Assembly: GCF_042655305.1 (NCBI RefSeq)
Contig: NZ_JBHSLR010000009.1
Reading direction: 5' to 3' (one strand)
Origin: Arcanobacterium_A bovis
GTDB lineage: Bacteria; Actinomycetota; Actinomycetes; Actinomycetales; Actinomycetaceae
DNA: 64,000 bases
Under the pieces are notes generated by a model. That model ran no database searches and was not told the origin of the DNA. It was given only the letters and a program-made list of their open reading frames with translations. The position numbers and the translations under genes are program-made. Shown here one piece after another: positions 52,215-61,056 of this stretch (position 1 is its first letter; every line of letters begins with the position of its first letter).

Positions 52215-53090
52215 CTAGTCGAACTCAATAATTCCCCAGTTGAGGTGTGGCTTTGCTCCAGTTTCTTCCGCATCAGAGTCAACGAGCATGAAGCGCAATT
52301 CTCCCTCGCCCACTTTCCACAACTTGGTGGTCAGAGTGGTTCCGGGAAGAACTGGCGAGGTGATGCGAGTTTTAAAGCGCTTGATTCGCTCTGGCTCACC
52401 TGGCACAAAAGCATTGATCGCGTGGCGCATCACTACGCCAGCGTAGGAAATCGCATGCAAAATCGGCCGTGGCTGATCGTTTCCTGCTGCGTAATCCCAA
52501 TCGATATGCTGTGGGTGGTAGTCTCCCGAAAGTCGGTAAATCAATGCCTGATTTTCCGGAATTCGCTCTGATACTTCCACGTCAGCAGGCCGTTCGGGCA
52601 TATCGACGATATCCTTAGGCGGCTTTGGTCCGCCCCATCCGCCGTCGTAAATCAAACAATCCCACGACTCATTCGTAAATAGCAGATTGCCGTCTGAATC
52701 ATAGGAATCGCCAATGTGCTGCGCTAATAGTCCACGTCCTTCGCCGCGATCATACAAACCTTCAAGCTTGACGTGAGTCTCGATATGATCGGCCATCTTC
52801 GTGATCGGTTGATGGAATTTGATATCAAATCCCCAGTGCAAAGATCCTGCATAGTTGTATCCGTAGTCGATAGTACGTGTGACGGCGGAGTCAACAATTA
52901 GCATCGCACCGTACATTGGGAGTACCTTGAGTTGCGGATTGCGCTCGTCGCCTTCGTTGAGGTATTCAAGACCGTCTTTTCCATCAATTCCCGCACCACA
53001 GCCGAGTGCGAAAAGCTCAAGATCGCGGAATGTGTAGTCGTGTGGGAACGGTCCAAAAGTCTGTCCCACCATTTCAGTGTTGATAGCCAT
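52215..53090 (-). CDS. MaoC-like double-hotdog enoyl-CoA hydratase/dehydratase
   Basis: A 291-residue protein with two hotdog folds: residues 1 to about 150 (degenerate half) and about 160-291. The second holds the hydratase-2 motif LSGDYHPQHIDWDYA, with the catalytic Asp and His, near 189-203. Such enzymes add or remove water at 2-enoyl-CoA. In the enterobacterial carnitine pathway this step is done by CaiD of the crotonase family; here this unrelated enzyme probably takes that place. GGAAA precedes the ATG. Confidence 0.85.
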   Translation of the reverse strand: MAINTEMVGQTFGPFPHDYTFRDLELFALGCGAGIDGKDGLEYLNEGDERNPQLKVLPMYGAMLIVDSAVTRTIDYGYNYAGSLHWGFDIKFHQPITKMADHIETHVKLEGLYDRGEGRGLLAQHIGDSYDSDGNLLFTNESWDCLIYDGGWGGPKPPKDIVDMPERPADVEVSERIPENQALIYRLSGDYHPQHIDWDYAAGNDQPRPILHAISYAGVVMRHAINAFVPGEPERIKRFKTRITSPVLPGTTLTTKLWKVGEGELRFMLVDSDAEETGAKPHLNWGIIEFD

Positions 53091-53106
53091 TGTTTTCCTT
53101 TCGTAG

Positions 53107-54690
53107 TTATTTCAATAGTTTCCGTTGAACTTTCCCGTACTGACCGCGCGGGAGTTCATCAACAAAAGTGACCACCGTTGGCACTTTGAAGTACGAGAGT
53201 TGCTTGCTAGCAAACTCGATCACATCTTGGCTGCTGAGCATTGCATCGGCGTCTTTGACCACCACTGCTTTCACAGCTTCATCGCGGATCGGATCGGGGA
53301 CGCCGACCACACACACTTCGTTCACACCCGGGCACTGTGCCAGCACCCGTTCTACTTCCAAAGCAGAAATGTTCTCACCAGCGCGTTTGATAAGTTCAGA
53401 GCGGCGCCCGAGGTAATAGAACCAGCCACGCGAATCAACGCGAGCCAAATCCCCAGAGTTATACCAGCAATCCGCCATCACTTGTGCGGTTGCCCGCGGA
53501 TCGTTCCAGTATCCAGCCATGAGCGTCTTTCCTGGTTCGCCATGAATCCACAGCGTGCCGCATTCCCCCTCGGGCACAGCCACACCGGAGTCGTTGCGAA
53601 TCTCGACTTGGTATCCAGGGCCAGGTTTCCCAATTGACGGCCAATTCCGATCACCTTGCGGATAATCGGTAATCACACCAACGAGCGACTCAGTAGAGCC
53701 GTAATTGTTGAGAAGCTGCACACCAAAGCGCTGTTCAAACGCCGTTTTTTCGTGATCTTGCAACGGGAGGAAATAGTGGACTTCACGCACGCAGTGCATG
53801 CTTTCGTCCTTGTCCAATGGCTGGCGCAACATGGTTCGCACCATCATTGCCATTGACTGAACCAATGTTGCACGATGCCTGCGCACGCTACCCCAGAACG
53901 ACTTCGCTGAATACCGTTTGATTAGCACGAGTGTGCAACCTGCGGTAATTACCGGAAGCAATGCCGAGAGCTGGAAATTCACATGTGATACAGCCATAGC
54001 CGTTGCATATCTATCCCTGCTCGTCATCGCCAATTCCCAATTGACGTACCGCCCTGAGAATACATAGTTGTGCTGCGTGAGCATTACACCTTTTGGTTCG
54101 GACGTCGTCCCCGACGTCATCATGATTTCGGCTAGTTCCTCATGGGCAGGAACACTCTCCAGCTCACCAACCGCAGATTCCATCCCCAAAGGTGACGACG
54201 CCGTCGTGCCCTTATCTTGGTACGTTTCGGGTGCGGCATAAACATCACCTTGCTCGTCGACACTGAGCAGAAGAGCTCGCTCCAAACAGCTGTGCAGCAC
54301 AGGGAAATCACTGCTCATATCGCCTAAAGCTTGTTTGAGCTCAGCGATAGTAACCAACAATTTCGGGCGTGTAAGCTCCACACAGTGCGCAAGCTCTGCC
54401 GCTGAGGACGTCTCATTCATGGGCACCAGGACGGCGCCAATTTTGCCAAGCGCGAGGTGCATTGCCACAAACTCCACCGAGTTTCCTAGCAATACGAGCA
54501 CACGATCGGCAAAATTGACACCGCATTTCCTGAGTGTGTGGCTAAGTCGGCTGGTTATGACGTCAAATTGTGCATAGGTATACGTGAGAACTTGGCCGGT
54601 ATCTGGATCCTCGAAAACGAGGAATTCCTTCCCGGAGTAGCTGGCACACTGGTGCGCCCACACCTCACGCATCGTCATATTTTCAGTCAT
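53107..54690 (-). CDS. caiC: CaiC-like acyl-CoA ligase
   Basis: An AMP-forming ligase that activates a carboxylic acid with CoA. The 527-residue protein starts at the ATG at 54690 with AGGTG upstream. AMP-binding motifs are TSGTTSEPKG near 195-204, YGSTESLVG and YNSGDLARVD, with the terminal catalytic Lys in YGKVQRK. The segments RYSAKSFWG, MMVRTML, NWPSIG and RDEAVKAVVV align closely in my memory with Escherichia coli CaiC (crotonobetaine/carnitine-CoA ligase). That and the flanking caiA and caiB homologues support the name, though the substrate may differ. Confidence 0.85.
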   Translation of the reverse strand: MTENMTMREVWAHQCASYSGKEFLVFEDPDTGQVLTYTYAQFDVITSRLSHTLRKCGVNFADRVLVLLGNSVEFVAMHLALGKIGAVLVPMNETSSAAELAHCVELTRPKLLVTIAELKQALGDMSSDFPVLHSCLERALLLSVDEQGDVYAAPETYQDKGTTASSPLGMESAVGELESVPAHEELAEIMMTSGTTSEPKGVMLTQHNYVFSGRYVNWELAMTSRDRYATAMAVSHVNFQLSALLPVITAGCTLVLIKRYSAKSFWGSVRRHRATLVQSMAMMVRTMLRQPLDKDESMHCVREVHYFLPLQDHEKTAFEQRFGVQLLNNYGSTESLVGVITDYPQGDRNWPSIGKPGPGYQVEIRNDSGVAVPEGECGTLWIHGEPGKTLMAGYWNDPRATAQVMADCWYNSGDLARVDSRGWFYYLGRRSELIKRAGENISALEVERVLAQCPGVNEVCVVGVPDPIRDEAVKAVVVKDADAMLSSQDVIEFASKQLSYFKVPTVVTFVDELPRGQYGKVQRKLLK

Positions 54691-54707
54691 AATCACACCT
54701 AAAGCAC

Positions 54708-55918
54708 TCAGTTCTCGTTAGTTTTAACGGTTCCTTCGGCAATGAGCTTGTCGATCTCGTCAATCGGCAATCCTGCCCGCATGAGCACGTCACGTGTGTC
54801 TTGCCCTAGCTGAGGCATGGGACGCCAGAATCCACCTGGATTGCGAGAGAACTTCGGGAAAGTGTTCAACCCTTTGACAGGCGTGCCGTCCTCCTTCAGC
54901 CATTCGATGTAGCATTCGCGTTGTTTCACGTGGTCAGCTGCGAGGATATCGTCGAACTCATTCACTACCTGCGCGGCAATACGATGGTCAACAAAATCGC
55001 GCTGAACGTCAAATTTGGATCTTTCTTTGAGGTATGCTTCTAGCTTTTCCTCAATAAGCTGCGCCTTTGGACCATCTAGCCACAAGGCCGAGGTGTCTTC
55101 TGGATACTCTTCCGTACCCCACAGCTCACCCAAGCCAATTTGCTCAAGCAAATACTTGTTTTGAGGTACTCCGTAGAGGCACAGCCCGATGAATCCATCT
55201 TTACACTCGTAGATCCCGATGCCGCACAAATTCTGGTGACGTACACCCGGCCGCGGATAACGCTTCCCCTCATTGAGATAGTCCATCATGTAATAGGTGC
55301 CCACTCGCAAGAGTGTTTCATACATGGCTAAATCGATGCTCTCACCTTCACCCGTCTTCTCAGCGCGGTGCAAAGCCGCGAGCGCCGACGATACGATCAT
55401 CAAAGAGTTGATGTAATCGCCGAGGTAAGGAGAGATATTCGTAGGCTGTTCTGGCGTACCGTTTTGGGCAATAATTCCGGCATATGCCGCTACGGTAAGA
55501 TCATATGCAGCGGAATTGATTTGGACGTCGTCGCCCCACTGCCCGAAACCAGACACGTGCACAATGACGAGCTTAGGATTGATTTCCACAGGTACTCATC
55601 GGTGATGCCTTTGCGCGCATATACAGGGCCTTTAGAAGATTCGATGAAGATATCGGCGTCTTTGACCAATGCACGCAACACTTCTTTACCGTCGTCGGTA
55701 AATGGATTGAGGGAAATCGAACGCATATTGCGCCGTTCCATCTCCTTGGTCCAGGTGGTATCGCGCATGGAGTCTCCGGTCCACACGTTTTCCACCCAAG
55801 TGACATCGGCACCCCATTCAGCCATAAGCGCCGCAGCCGTAGGAGCAGCAATTTCAACTGCAGAATACACAACCTTGACGTCGTCAAGTACGCCAAAGGA
55901 TGGTTTGTTCATTTCCAT
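54708..55918 (-). pseudogene. caiB: CaiB-like CoA-transferase gene with a frameshift
   Basis: The family moves CoA between acids such as butyrobetaine and crotonobetaine or carnitine (class III transferase). The 5' part (55918 to about 55587) encodes SAVEIAAPTAA, ADIFIESSKGP and GITDEYLW. At the two Gs at 55586-55587 (minus strand) the frame changes, and the remaining 290 codons continue from NPKLVIVHVSGFGQWG to 54708, including the catalytic Asp in SIDLAMYE. One extra G at this point would restore a normal protein of about 403 residues, with the junction aligning with LWQHNPKLV of Escherichia coli CaiB. Either a recent one-base loss or a sequencing error in a G run. Confidence 0.9.
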
Positions 55919-55928
55919 GTTTCACTCC

Positions 55929-57062
55929 TTATCGGTAATCACGCAGTGCAGCGCGTCCGGCGGTGAGGATCATCATTTCGTCCGTTCCACCAGATACACG
56001 GTCTACACGCAGGTCGCGGAAGAAGCGCTGGACGCGGTGTTCGCCAGTAATTCCGACGCCGGAAAGTACCTGTAGCGCGTCGTCCACCACTGCAAATGCG
56101 GCATTTGCACAGTAGTACTTCGCCATTGAGCAGTCACCACGGCCGAGCTCACCGTTTTCGTGCTTCCACGCAATTTCGTAGAGCATATTGCGCATATTGG
56201 TGAGGCGAATCTTCATCTCAGCAAATTTGAGCTGAATGAGCTGGTAACGGGCGATAGCCTCGCCACCTTGCACGCGCAAGTTTGCATATCGAGCTGCATC
56301 TTCGAAAGCGCAGTATGCCTGACCATAGTTTGTGAGAGCCACCAAGAAACGCTCTAGGTCGAAGTCTTCGACGCCTCGGCGGAAAGCGTTTCCTTCAGTG
56401 CCGAAGAAGTCTTTTTCTTCGAGTTCCACGTTATTGAAGTACACCTCGGCGCATGAATCCATGCGCAGACCAAGCTTATGCAGAGGCTCGCGGGTAATAC
56501 CCTCTTTGCTCATGTCCACGAAGAATTCAGAGTAGACGTCCATATTGTCGGCGTCGCGAGCCATTACCACAAGGTAAGGAACTTTCATGGCGGAGGTTTG
56601 GAAGGTCTTGTGTCCGTTGAGAATGATCTTTCCGTCCACACGACGGTAGGTGGTGCGCATGTCTGACCACGATGAACCAGCGCTCGGCTCGGTCATGGCA
56701 TAGTTGAGCACCTGCTTTCCAGTGCCGAGGTAGGAGAAAATAGCATCTTGCTGTTCCTTGCTACCTTCGCGTAGCACAGTTCCCAATCCTGGGAGCTGGT
56801 AAAGCACATAGGTTGGGGCACCGGCGCGACCAAGTGCTTCGTAGACGGCGGTCAACGAGATCCAGCCTTGCTCGAAGCCATCGAGTTCTTCCGGGAGAAG
56901 GATTCGATCAAATCCCAGTTCACAGATCGCCTTTACCCATTTTTCCGGATACTCAGAATTTTCTTCACACTCGCGGAAATAGTTCTCCCAGTTCTCTGTT
57001 TCCATGAGCTCAGTGAAACCTTCCACCATGAGCTGCTGTTCTTCATTCAACGAAAAATCCAT
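55929..57062 (-). CDS. caiA: CaiA-like acyl-CoA dehydrogenase (crotonobetainyl-CoA reductase type)
   Basis: An FAD enzyme that in enterobacteria reduces crotonobetainyl-CoA to butyrobetainyl-CoA with electrons from FixABCX. The 377 residues match the length of CaiA and share, from memory, many long segments: GAPTYVLYQLPG, GLRMDSC, ERFLVALTNYG, CAFEDAARYAN and RDLRVDRVSGGTDEM. The FAD-binding TEPSAGSSWSD stretch is near 124-134. It lies directly upstream of the caiB-like gene (10 bases). The presence of a full fixABCX set nearby supports a reductive rather than oxidative role. Confidence 0.9.
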   Translation of the reverse strand: MDFSLNEEQQLMVEGFTELMETENWENYFRECEENSEYPEKWVKAICELGFDRILLPEELDGFEQGWISLTAVYEALGRAGAPTYVLYQLPGLGTVLREGSKEQQDAIFSYLGTGKQVLNYAMTEPSAGSSWSDMRTTYRRVDGKIILNGHKTFQTSAMKVPYLVVMARDADNMDVYSEFFVDMSKEGITREPLHKLGLRMDSCAEVYFNNVELEEKDFFGTEGNAFRRGVEDFDLERFLVALTNYGQAYCAFEDAARYANLRVQGGEAIARYQLIQLKFAEMKIRLTNMRNMLYEIAWKHENGELGRGDCSMAKYYCANAAFAVVDDALQVLSGVGITGEHRVQRFFRDLRVDRVSGGTDEMMILTAGRAALRDYR

Positions 57063-57101
57063 AATCGTTCTCTTTCTTTAACTATTCCAATTAGTGTTTT
57101 G

Positions 57102-58079
57102 TTATTTTGTAGCAGTATGACGCCGCTGGAAACGGGCCGCATGCGCGAGCGCTTCGGTAGCAGCATCAACCATTTTCGAGTAGTGCAAAAAGGCGTGGAT
57201 CACGCCAGGTACGACGTCGAATTTCACCAGTTTGTTATTGGCTTCCAGCATCGCCACTAGGGCTTTTGAATCGTCAATGAGCGGATCCAGTTCAGCTGCC
57301 ATCACATATGCGGGCGGCATTGCTTGAGCCATATCGTTGCTCAGCAAGTCGATATACGGTTTCCCATACTCATGTTCGCCAGCAATCGCCAGATTCTTGT
57401 AGTACTGGAAATCTTCACGCGTGAGTCCATCCCACCAGCCTCCCATGAGGCGTGCCGAAGCCGAGTCTTGTAGCCCATACCAACCGTAAAACAGCAGGAG
57501 AGAACGGATACCCGAAACGTCTACACCGGCGTCGCGCAGCATGAAATAGCTCGCTAACGCGATATGCGCTCCACCCGAATCTCCAGCTAGAGAGATATCT
57601 GTGCTACACAGGTTCCACTGTTGCGCATTGGCTTGAAGGAAACGAATAACATCTACAGTCTCCTCAACAGGCTGCGGATACTTGGCTTCGGGAGCCAAAG
57701 TGTAATCCACAGATGCGAGTACCGCACCGGATTCCTTCGCCAAAATGCGCGTCATTCGGTCATGAGTGTCAGGGTTTCCCAGTACCCACCCACCACCGTG
57801 CGTGAACACGATCAATGGTTGTGGCTGCACACGAGCTGTGGCAGTTGGGAAATAGAGGCGGACCGGAATCTCGCCATGCCGAGTCGGAATCACAGTATTG
57901 ACTGTGCGTTCCATCTCCGGCCCGCCTTCATTCCAAAACACGCGTTCTTGACAATAGGCAGCGCGCAGCTCTTCGTAGCTTTGATCCGTTGAGTATGCTC
58001 CTTCAGAATTCTGTTGGGCAGTTTTCACAGCTTCGTTGATCTGGCTCGTCCACAGTTTCGGAACGTCGAGTTTGTTCAT
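57102..58079 (-). CDS. Alpha/beta hydrolase, HSL/acetyl-esterase type
   Basis: A 325-residue cytosolic esterase-like protein with the oxyanion-hole motif HGGGW near 94-98, YTLAPEAKYP near 127-136, nucleophile elbow GDSGG near 166-170 (Ser168), acid in ELDPLIDD and His in GVIHAF. It resembles the second domain of the fused hydrolase at 2901-4667. It is not part of the known carnitine operons. A role in releasing the pathway acid from an ester, such as an acyl-carnitine, is speculation. GGAGAG precedes the ATG. Confidence 0.87.
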   Translation of the reverse strand: MNKLDVPKLWTSQINEAVKTAQQNSEGAYSTDQSYEELRAAYCQERVFWNEGGPEMERTVNTVIPTRHGEIPVRLYFPTATARVQPQPLIVFTHGGGWVLGNPDTHDRMTRILAKESGAVLASVDYTLAPEAKYPQPVEETVDVIRFLQANAQQWNLCSTDISLAGDSGGAHIALASYFMLRDAGVDVSGIRSLLLFYGWYGLQDSASARLMGGWWDGLTREDFQYYKNLAIAGEHEYGKPYIDLLSNDMAQAMPPAYVMAAELDPLIDDSKALVAMLEANNKLVKFDVVPGVIHAFLHYSKMVDAATEALAHAARFQRRHTATK

Positions 58080-58084
58080 AATAG

Positions 58085-59401
58085 TTACTCTCCAGCGATT
58101 GCTTCTGCCTGCACTGCAGCTTCTTCAGCTTCGAGCTTCTTTGCATTTCGCTTAACGTATACAAGCAAAGCCAATGCAAGTACGCCAGCCATAGCAGCTG
58201 ATCCAGCAAGGATCATGAAGATTTGTGGGTAGGCATCTTTTCCGCTTGCGTCGATCATCGATCCGAACCACGTGGAGGAGAAAGTATCTGGCAAGAAGCC
58301 CACAACCGAGAGGATTCCAGTAGCGGAGCCGAACACGGACAGCGGCACTTTACCTTCGGTAAGCTGCGATGACACGATTCCAAACACGCCGTTTGCGAGG
58401 AAGCCAAGTAGTACTACAACCACTGCTGCGAGGATCGCCATTGCCGACGTCGTCGGAAGCACAGTGAAAGCCATGATGAGGCCCGCCGTCACGATTGATC
58501 CCACGGCGATTACCTTCGACGGCGATCCCACGGCCTTCGCTACGAAACCAAAAACTGGTCCCGACAGCAACGTGACACCATAGGTACGTAGCACTGATAC
58601 GAAAGTGACCACACCGAGCGAGGCTCCCATTACATCGGAAAGGTAAGGCGTGGTGTAGTTGACTCCGGTGTAGTAGAAGTACACGAAGAACATGCAGCCC
58701 GCTGAAAGCCATACGACGGGGTTACGCAATGCCAGAAGTGCAGATTTAAGGTTGAATGCCGATTCTCCGGTGGCAATTTCACCTTCGAATTTAGGGATAA
58801 AGAAGTAGGAGAGCACTCCCAAGATAAGAATGAGGGTGGCAAGTACGCCGATCATGAACTGTACGCCAAATCCGATGTTATCTACCCAGATTTTTACGAC
58901 GGCGATCTGGAGGAATCCGATTGCAAGGCCAGCTGCGCCATAGATTCCGTAGGAAATTCCGATATTTCGTGAATAGGATTCTTCTTCCGAAATGAGACGC
59001 ACGAGCTTAAAGCGGATGCCCCACCAGATCAAGATAGTGGTGATGCCCATGCCCACGAATACAAACATAAGCGTGGTGATGCTGGGTAGCATTGCATAAA
59101 CGTAGGTCAATACGGCTGTGGTTGTAAAACCAACCCAAGCGAGCGTGCGAACGCGTACCTTATCTGCAACCACGCCAGAGGGCAGGTAGCAGATGGTGGC
59201 GGTGAGTGCGTAGGCAGAGAGCATCATGCCCAGATCAGCATTGCTCGCATCGAGCGAACGCATGAGCGGGTCGTAAAACACATTCTTGAGGTATGCAGGC
59301 GAATAGATAATCGAGCTTCCCATCGACACGAGGATCAAGAGGAAGATCCGGTGTCCGTTGCTCAGATCGCTAGGTTTAACCTCACGACGCAATGAAATCA
59401 T
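58085..59401 (-). CDS. MFS transporter, first gene of the cai-like run
   Basis: A 438-residue twelve-helix carrier from the ATG at 59401 with AAAGG upstream; a longer frame to 59749 lacks a site and runs over the upstream palindromes. MFS landmarks: ATICYLPSGVVADKVRVRTLAW after helix 2 (ADKVRVR corresponds to the DRxGRR loop) and a mirrored segment in the second half. The C-terminal tail is Ala/Glu-rich. It differs from the second MFS protein of this locus, so the two may handle substrate and product. The stop lies five bases before the hydrolase start. Confidence 0.87.
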   Translation of the reverse strand: MISLRREVKPSDLSNGHRIFLLILVSMGSSIIYSPAYLKNVFYDPLMRSLDASNADLGMMLSAYALTATICYLPSGVVADKVRVRTLAWVGFTTTAVLTYVYAMLPSITTLMFVFVGMGITTILIWWGIRFKLVRLISEEESYSRNIGISYGIYGAAGLAIGFLQIAVVKIWVDNIGFGVQFMIGVLATLILILGVLSYFFIPKFEGEIATGESAFNLKSALLALRNPVVWLSAGCMFFVYFYYTGVNYTTPYLSDVMGASLGVVTFVSVLRTYGVTLLSGPVFGFVAKAVGSPSKVIAVGSIVTAGLIMAFTVLPTTSAMAILAAVVVVLLGFLANGVFGIVSSQLTEGKVPLSVFGSATGILSVVGFLPDTFSSTWFGSMIDASGKDAYPQIFMILAGSAAMAGVLALALLVYVKRNAKKLEAEEAAVQAEAIAGE

Positions 59402-59457
59402 ACTGGTGCCTTTCTCGGCAGGTGAAAGAGATGATTGTTTGCTGCCACAATGAAGGA

Positions 59458-59485
59458 AGGTATAGCTGTGCATACAGCTATACCT
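59458..59485. promoter_or_regulatory. 28-base palindrome upstream of the first MFS gene
   Basis: AGGTATAGCTGT (59458-59469), four bases (GCAT), and the perfect complement (59474-59485). It lies 57 bases before the MFS start codon. The length and symmetry fit a dimeric repressor or activator site. Confidence 0.55.
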
Positions 59486-59553
59486 AGGGATTCCTTGGAA
59501 AATAGACAGCGCAAATAACCACTCGAAATTGACGTGGAGATTGTGAAAAAGTT

Positions 59554-59570
59554 CGGACGGTTTCCGTCCG
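59554..59570 (-). terminator. Short GC-rich hairpin
   Basis: CGGACGG-TTT-CCGTCCG, followed on the minus strand by AACTTTTTC. It could be an early terminator in the leader of the cai-like operon. Confidence 0.4.
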
Positions 59571-59827
59571 TTTTCAACTTCGGAGCCTGCGTTTTCCCGC
59601 TCAATCGGCGGTGAAAACCACCCGAAACCAAATTCCATCCTTGGATATTGTTCGGTGGCATAAGAGTATGCCAGCTCACATCGATACCGTAACACAGGCA
59701 AAATGTTGGGGTTAGGACCTTTGGGACCAACTGGCGAAATATTCAACAAAACTGCACGTAAATAGCCTCAGCTAATAACCTGCAAATACTTGACGGCAAT
59801 GATCCCAGCACATTGCGTGGTGTAATA

Positions 59828-59875
59828 AGCGGAGGGGTTGCTACGTACATGTCAGTACGTAGCAACCCCTCCGCT
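59828..59875. terminator. 21-bp perfect stem-loop downstream of prs
   Basis: AGCGGAGGGGTTGCTACGTA plus C (59828-59848) pairs fully with 59855-59875 around a six-base loop. An outer GGTGT/ACACC pair (59819-59823, 59876-59880) extends it. There is no clear T-run. It is probably the 3' boundary of the prs transcript. Confidence 0.6.
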
Positions 59876-60000
59876 ACACCAAGAACTTTATGAGCAACGC
59901 TCGCAAGCGGTTTATTAGATCAGCCGAATAAAGCTGTTATCCGAGCCTTCGGGAAAATCCTCTCAGTTCGCCCGAGCTGATTTACCACTGCACCATTGCA

Positions 60001-60981
60001 TCAGAACGCGCCGTCGAAAAGCGAGGTTACCGAGCCGTCGTTGAAGACTTCCTCAATAGCATTGGCCAGCACCGGCGCAATCGGCAAAATCGTAAGTTGC
60101 GGGAAGCGCTTTTCTGGGCCGATTGGGAGTGTATCGGTTACGATAAGTTCCCGCAAACCGCACTCTGCCAGGCGCTGAGCAGCAGGATCAGAAAGCACAC
60201 CGTGAGTGGCAGCTACAATAACATCCTTGGCACCGGCGTCGAGAACCACGCGCACCGCACCAGAAATCGTACCTGCGGTATCGATCAGATCGTCAACGAT
60301 CACCGCCGTCTTACCTGCCACATCACCTACAACGCGATTTGCCACGGCCTTGTTGGGCTGCGAAATATCGCGTGTCTTGTGAACGAACGCAAGTGGCACG
60401 CCACCGAGGCGCTCGCCCCACTGTTCGGCCACCTTAATACGCCCAGCATCAGGGGAAACAAGCACCGTATTATTCACATCAATACGAGTACGCACATATT
60501 CAACGAGAGTTGGCATCGCCCACAGGTGGTCAACCGGACCGTCAAAGAAACCCTGCGTCTGCGAAGCGTGCAAATCAACCGACATGATTCGATCCGCACC
60601 CGCCGTCTTAAATAAATCGGACATCAGACGTGCCGAAATAGGTTCACGACCCTTGTGTTTCTTGTCCTGACGCGCATACGGATACGAGGGCAGCACCACG
60701 GTGATACGCTTTGCCGATGCACGCTTGGCAGCGTCACACATGATGAGCGCTTCCATGATCCACTTATTCACCGGATGGGTAATGGACTGCATGATGAACA
60801 CGTCGGTGCCACGCACGGATTCGTCAAATCGCACATACGTTTCTGAATTAGCGAACTCGTATGCCGTTACCGGCACGAGATCGATCCCCAGTTCATCCGC
60901 GACTGCCTTCGCGAGTTCTGGATGTGCTCGCCCAGAGGCTAAAACAAGGTGCTTTTCACCGCTGGTGTGAATTCCCGTCAT
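60001..60981 (-). CDS. prs: Ribose-phosphate pyrophosphokinase
   Basis: Makes PRPP from ribose-5-phosphate and ATP for nucleotide, His and Trp synthesis. The 326-residue protein has FANSETYVRFDESVRGTDVFIMQS (landmarks SETYVR and RGTDVF), YPYARQDKKHKGREPISA and the PRPP-binding VIVDDLIDTAGT near 222-233. I prefer the ATG at 60981 because GGGA lies six bases upstream; the ATG at 60993 has AAGGA too close. It follows glmU on the same strand, a usual pairing. Confidence 0.95.
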   Translation of the reverse strand: MTGIHTSGEKHLVLASGRAHPELAKAVADELGIDLVPVTAYEFANSETYVRFDESVRGTDVFIMQSITHPVNKWIMEALIMCDAAKRASAKRITVVLPSYPYARQDKKHKGREPISARLMSDLFKTAGADRIMSVDLHASQTQGFFDGPVDHLWAMPTLVEYVRTRIDVNNTVLVSPDAGRIKVAEQWGERLGGVPLAFVHKTRDISQPNKAVANRVVGDVAGKTAVIVDDLIDTAGTISGAVRVVLDAGAKDVIVAATHGVLSDPAAQRLAECGLRELIVTDTLPIGPEKRFPQLTILPIAPVLANAIEEVFNDGSVTSLFDGAF

Positions 60982-61056
60982 CGTGCGTCCCATTCCTTTG
61001 TGCTTGGTGATTCAAGGGTTACTCACTCGAATGCCGCACGAAGCGGCGTTTCAAGC

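Larger units (their letters stand above)
59402..60000. other. Promoter region of the cai-like run and prs downstream region
   Basis: There is no gene in these 599 bases. It holds a 28-base palindrome (59458-59485), a short GC-rich hairpin (59554-59570) and a 21-bp perfect stem (59828-59875). Bases 59881-60000, just after the prs stop, carry a G/C-rich stretch with a short tRNA-like motif, but I could not fold a full tRNA. Confidence 0.6.

Noticed and set aside
59402..59749. N-terminal extension of the first MFS protein
   Set aside because: It would translate the 28-base palindrome and a hairpin, lacks a ribosome binding site and does not look like a signal or membrane region.
59941..60000. 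Possible tRNA just after the prs stop
   Set aside because: A GTGCAGTGGTAAATCAGC motif resembles a D arm, but I could not find matching acceptor, anticodon and T arms.
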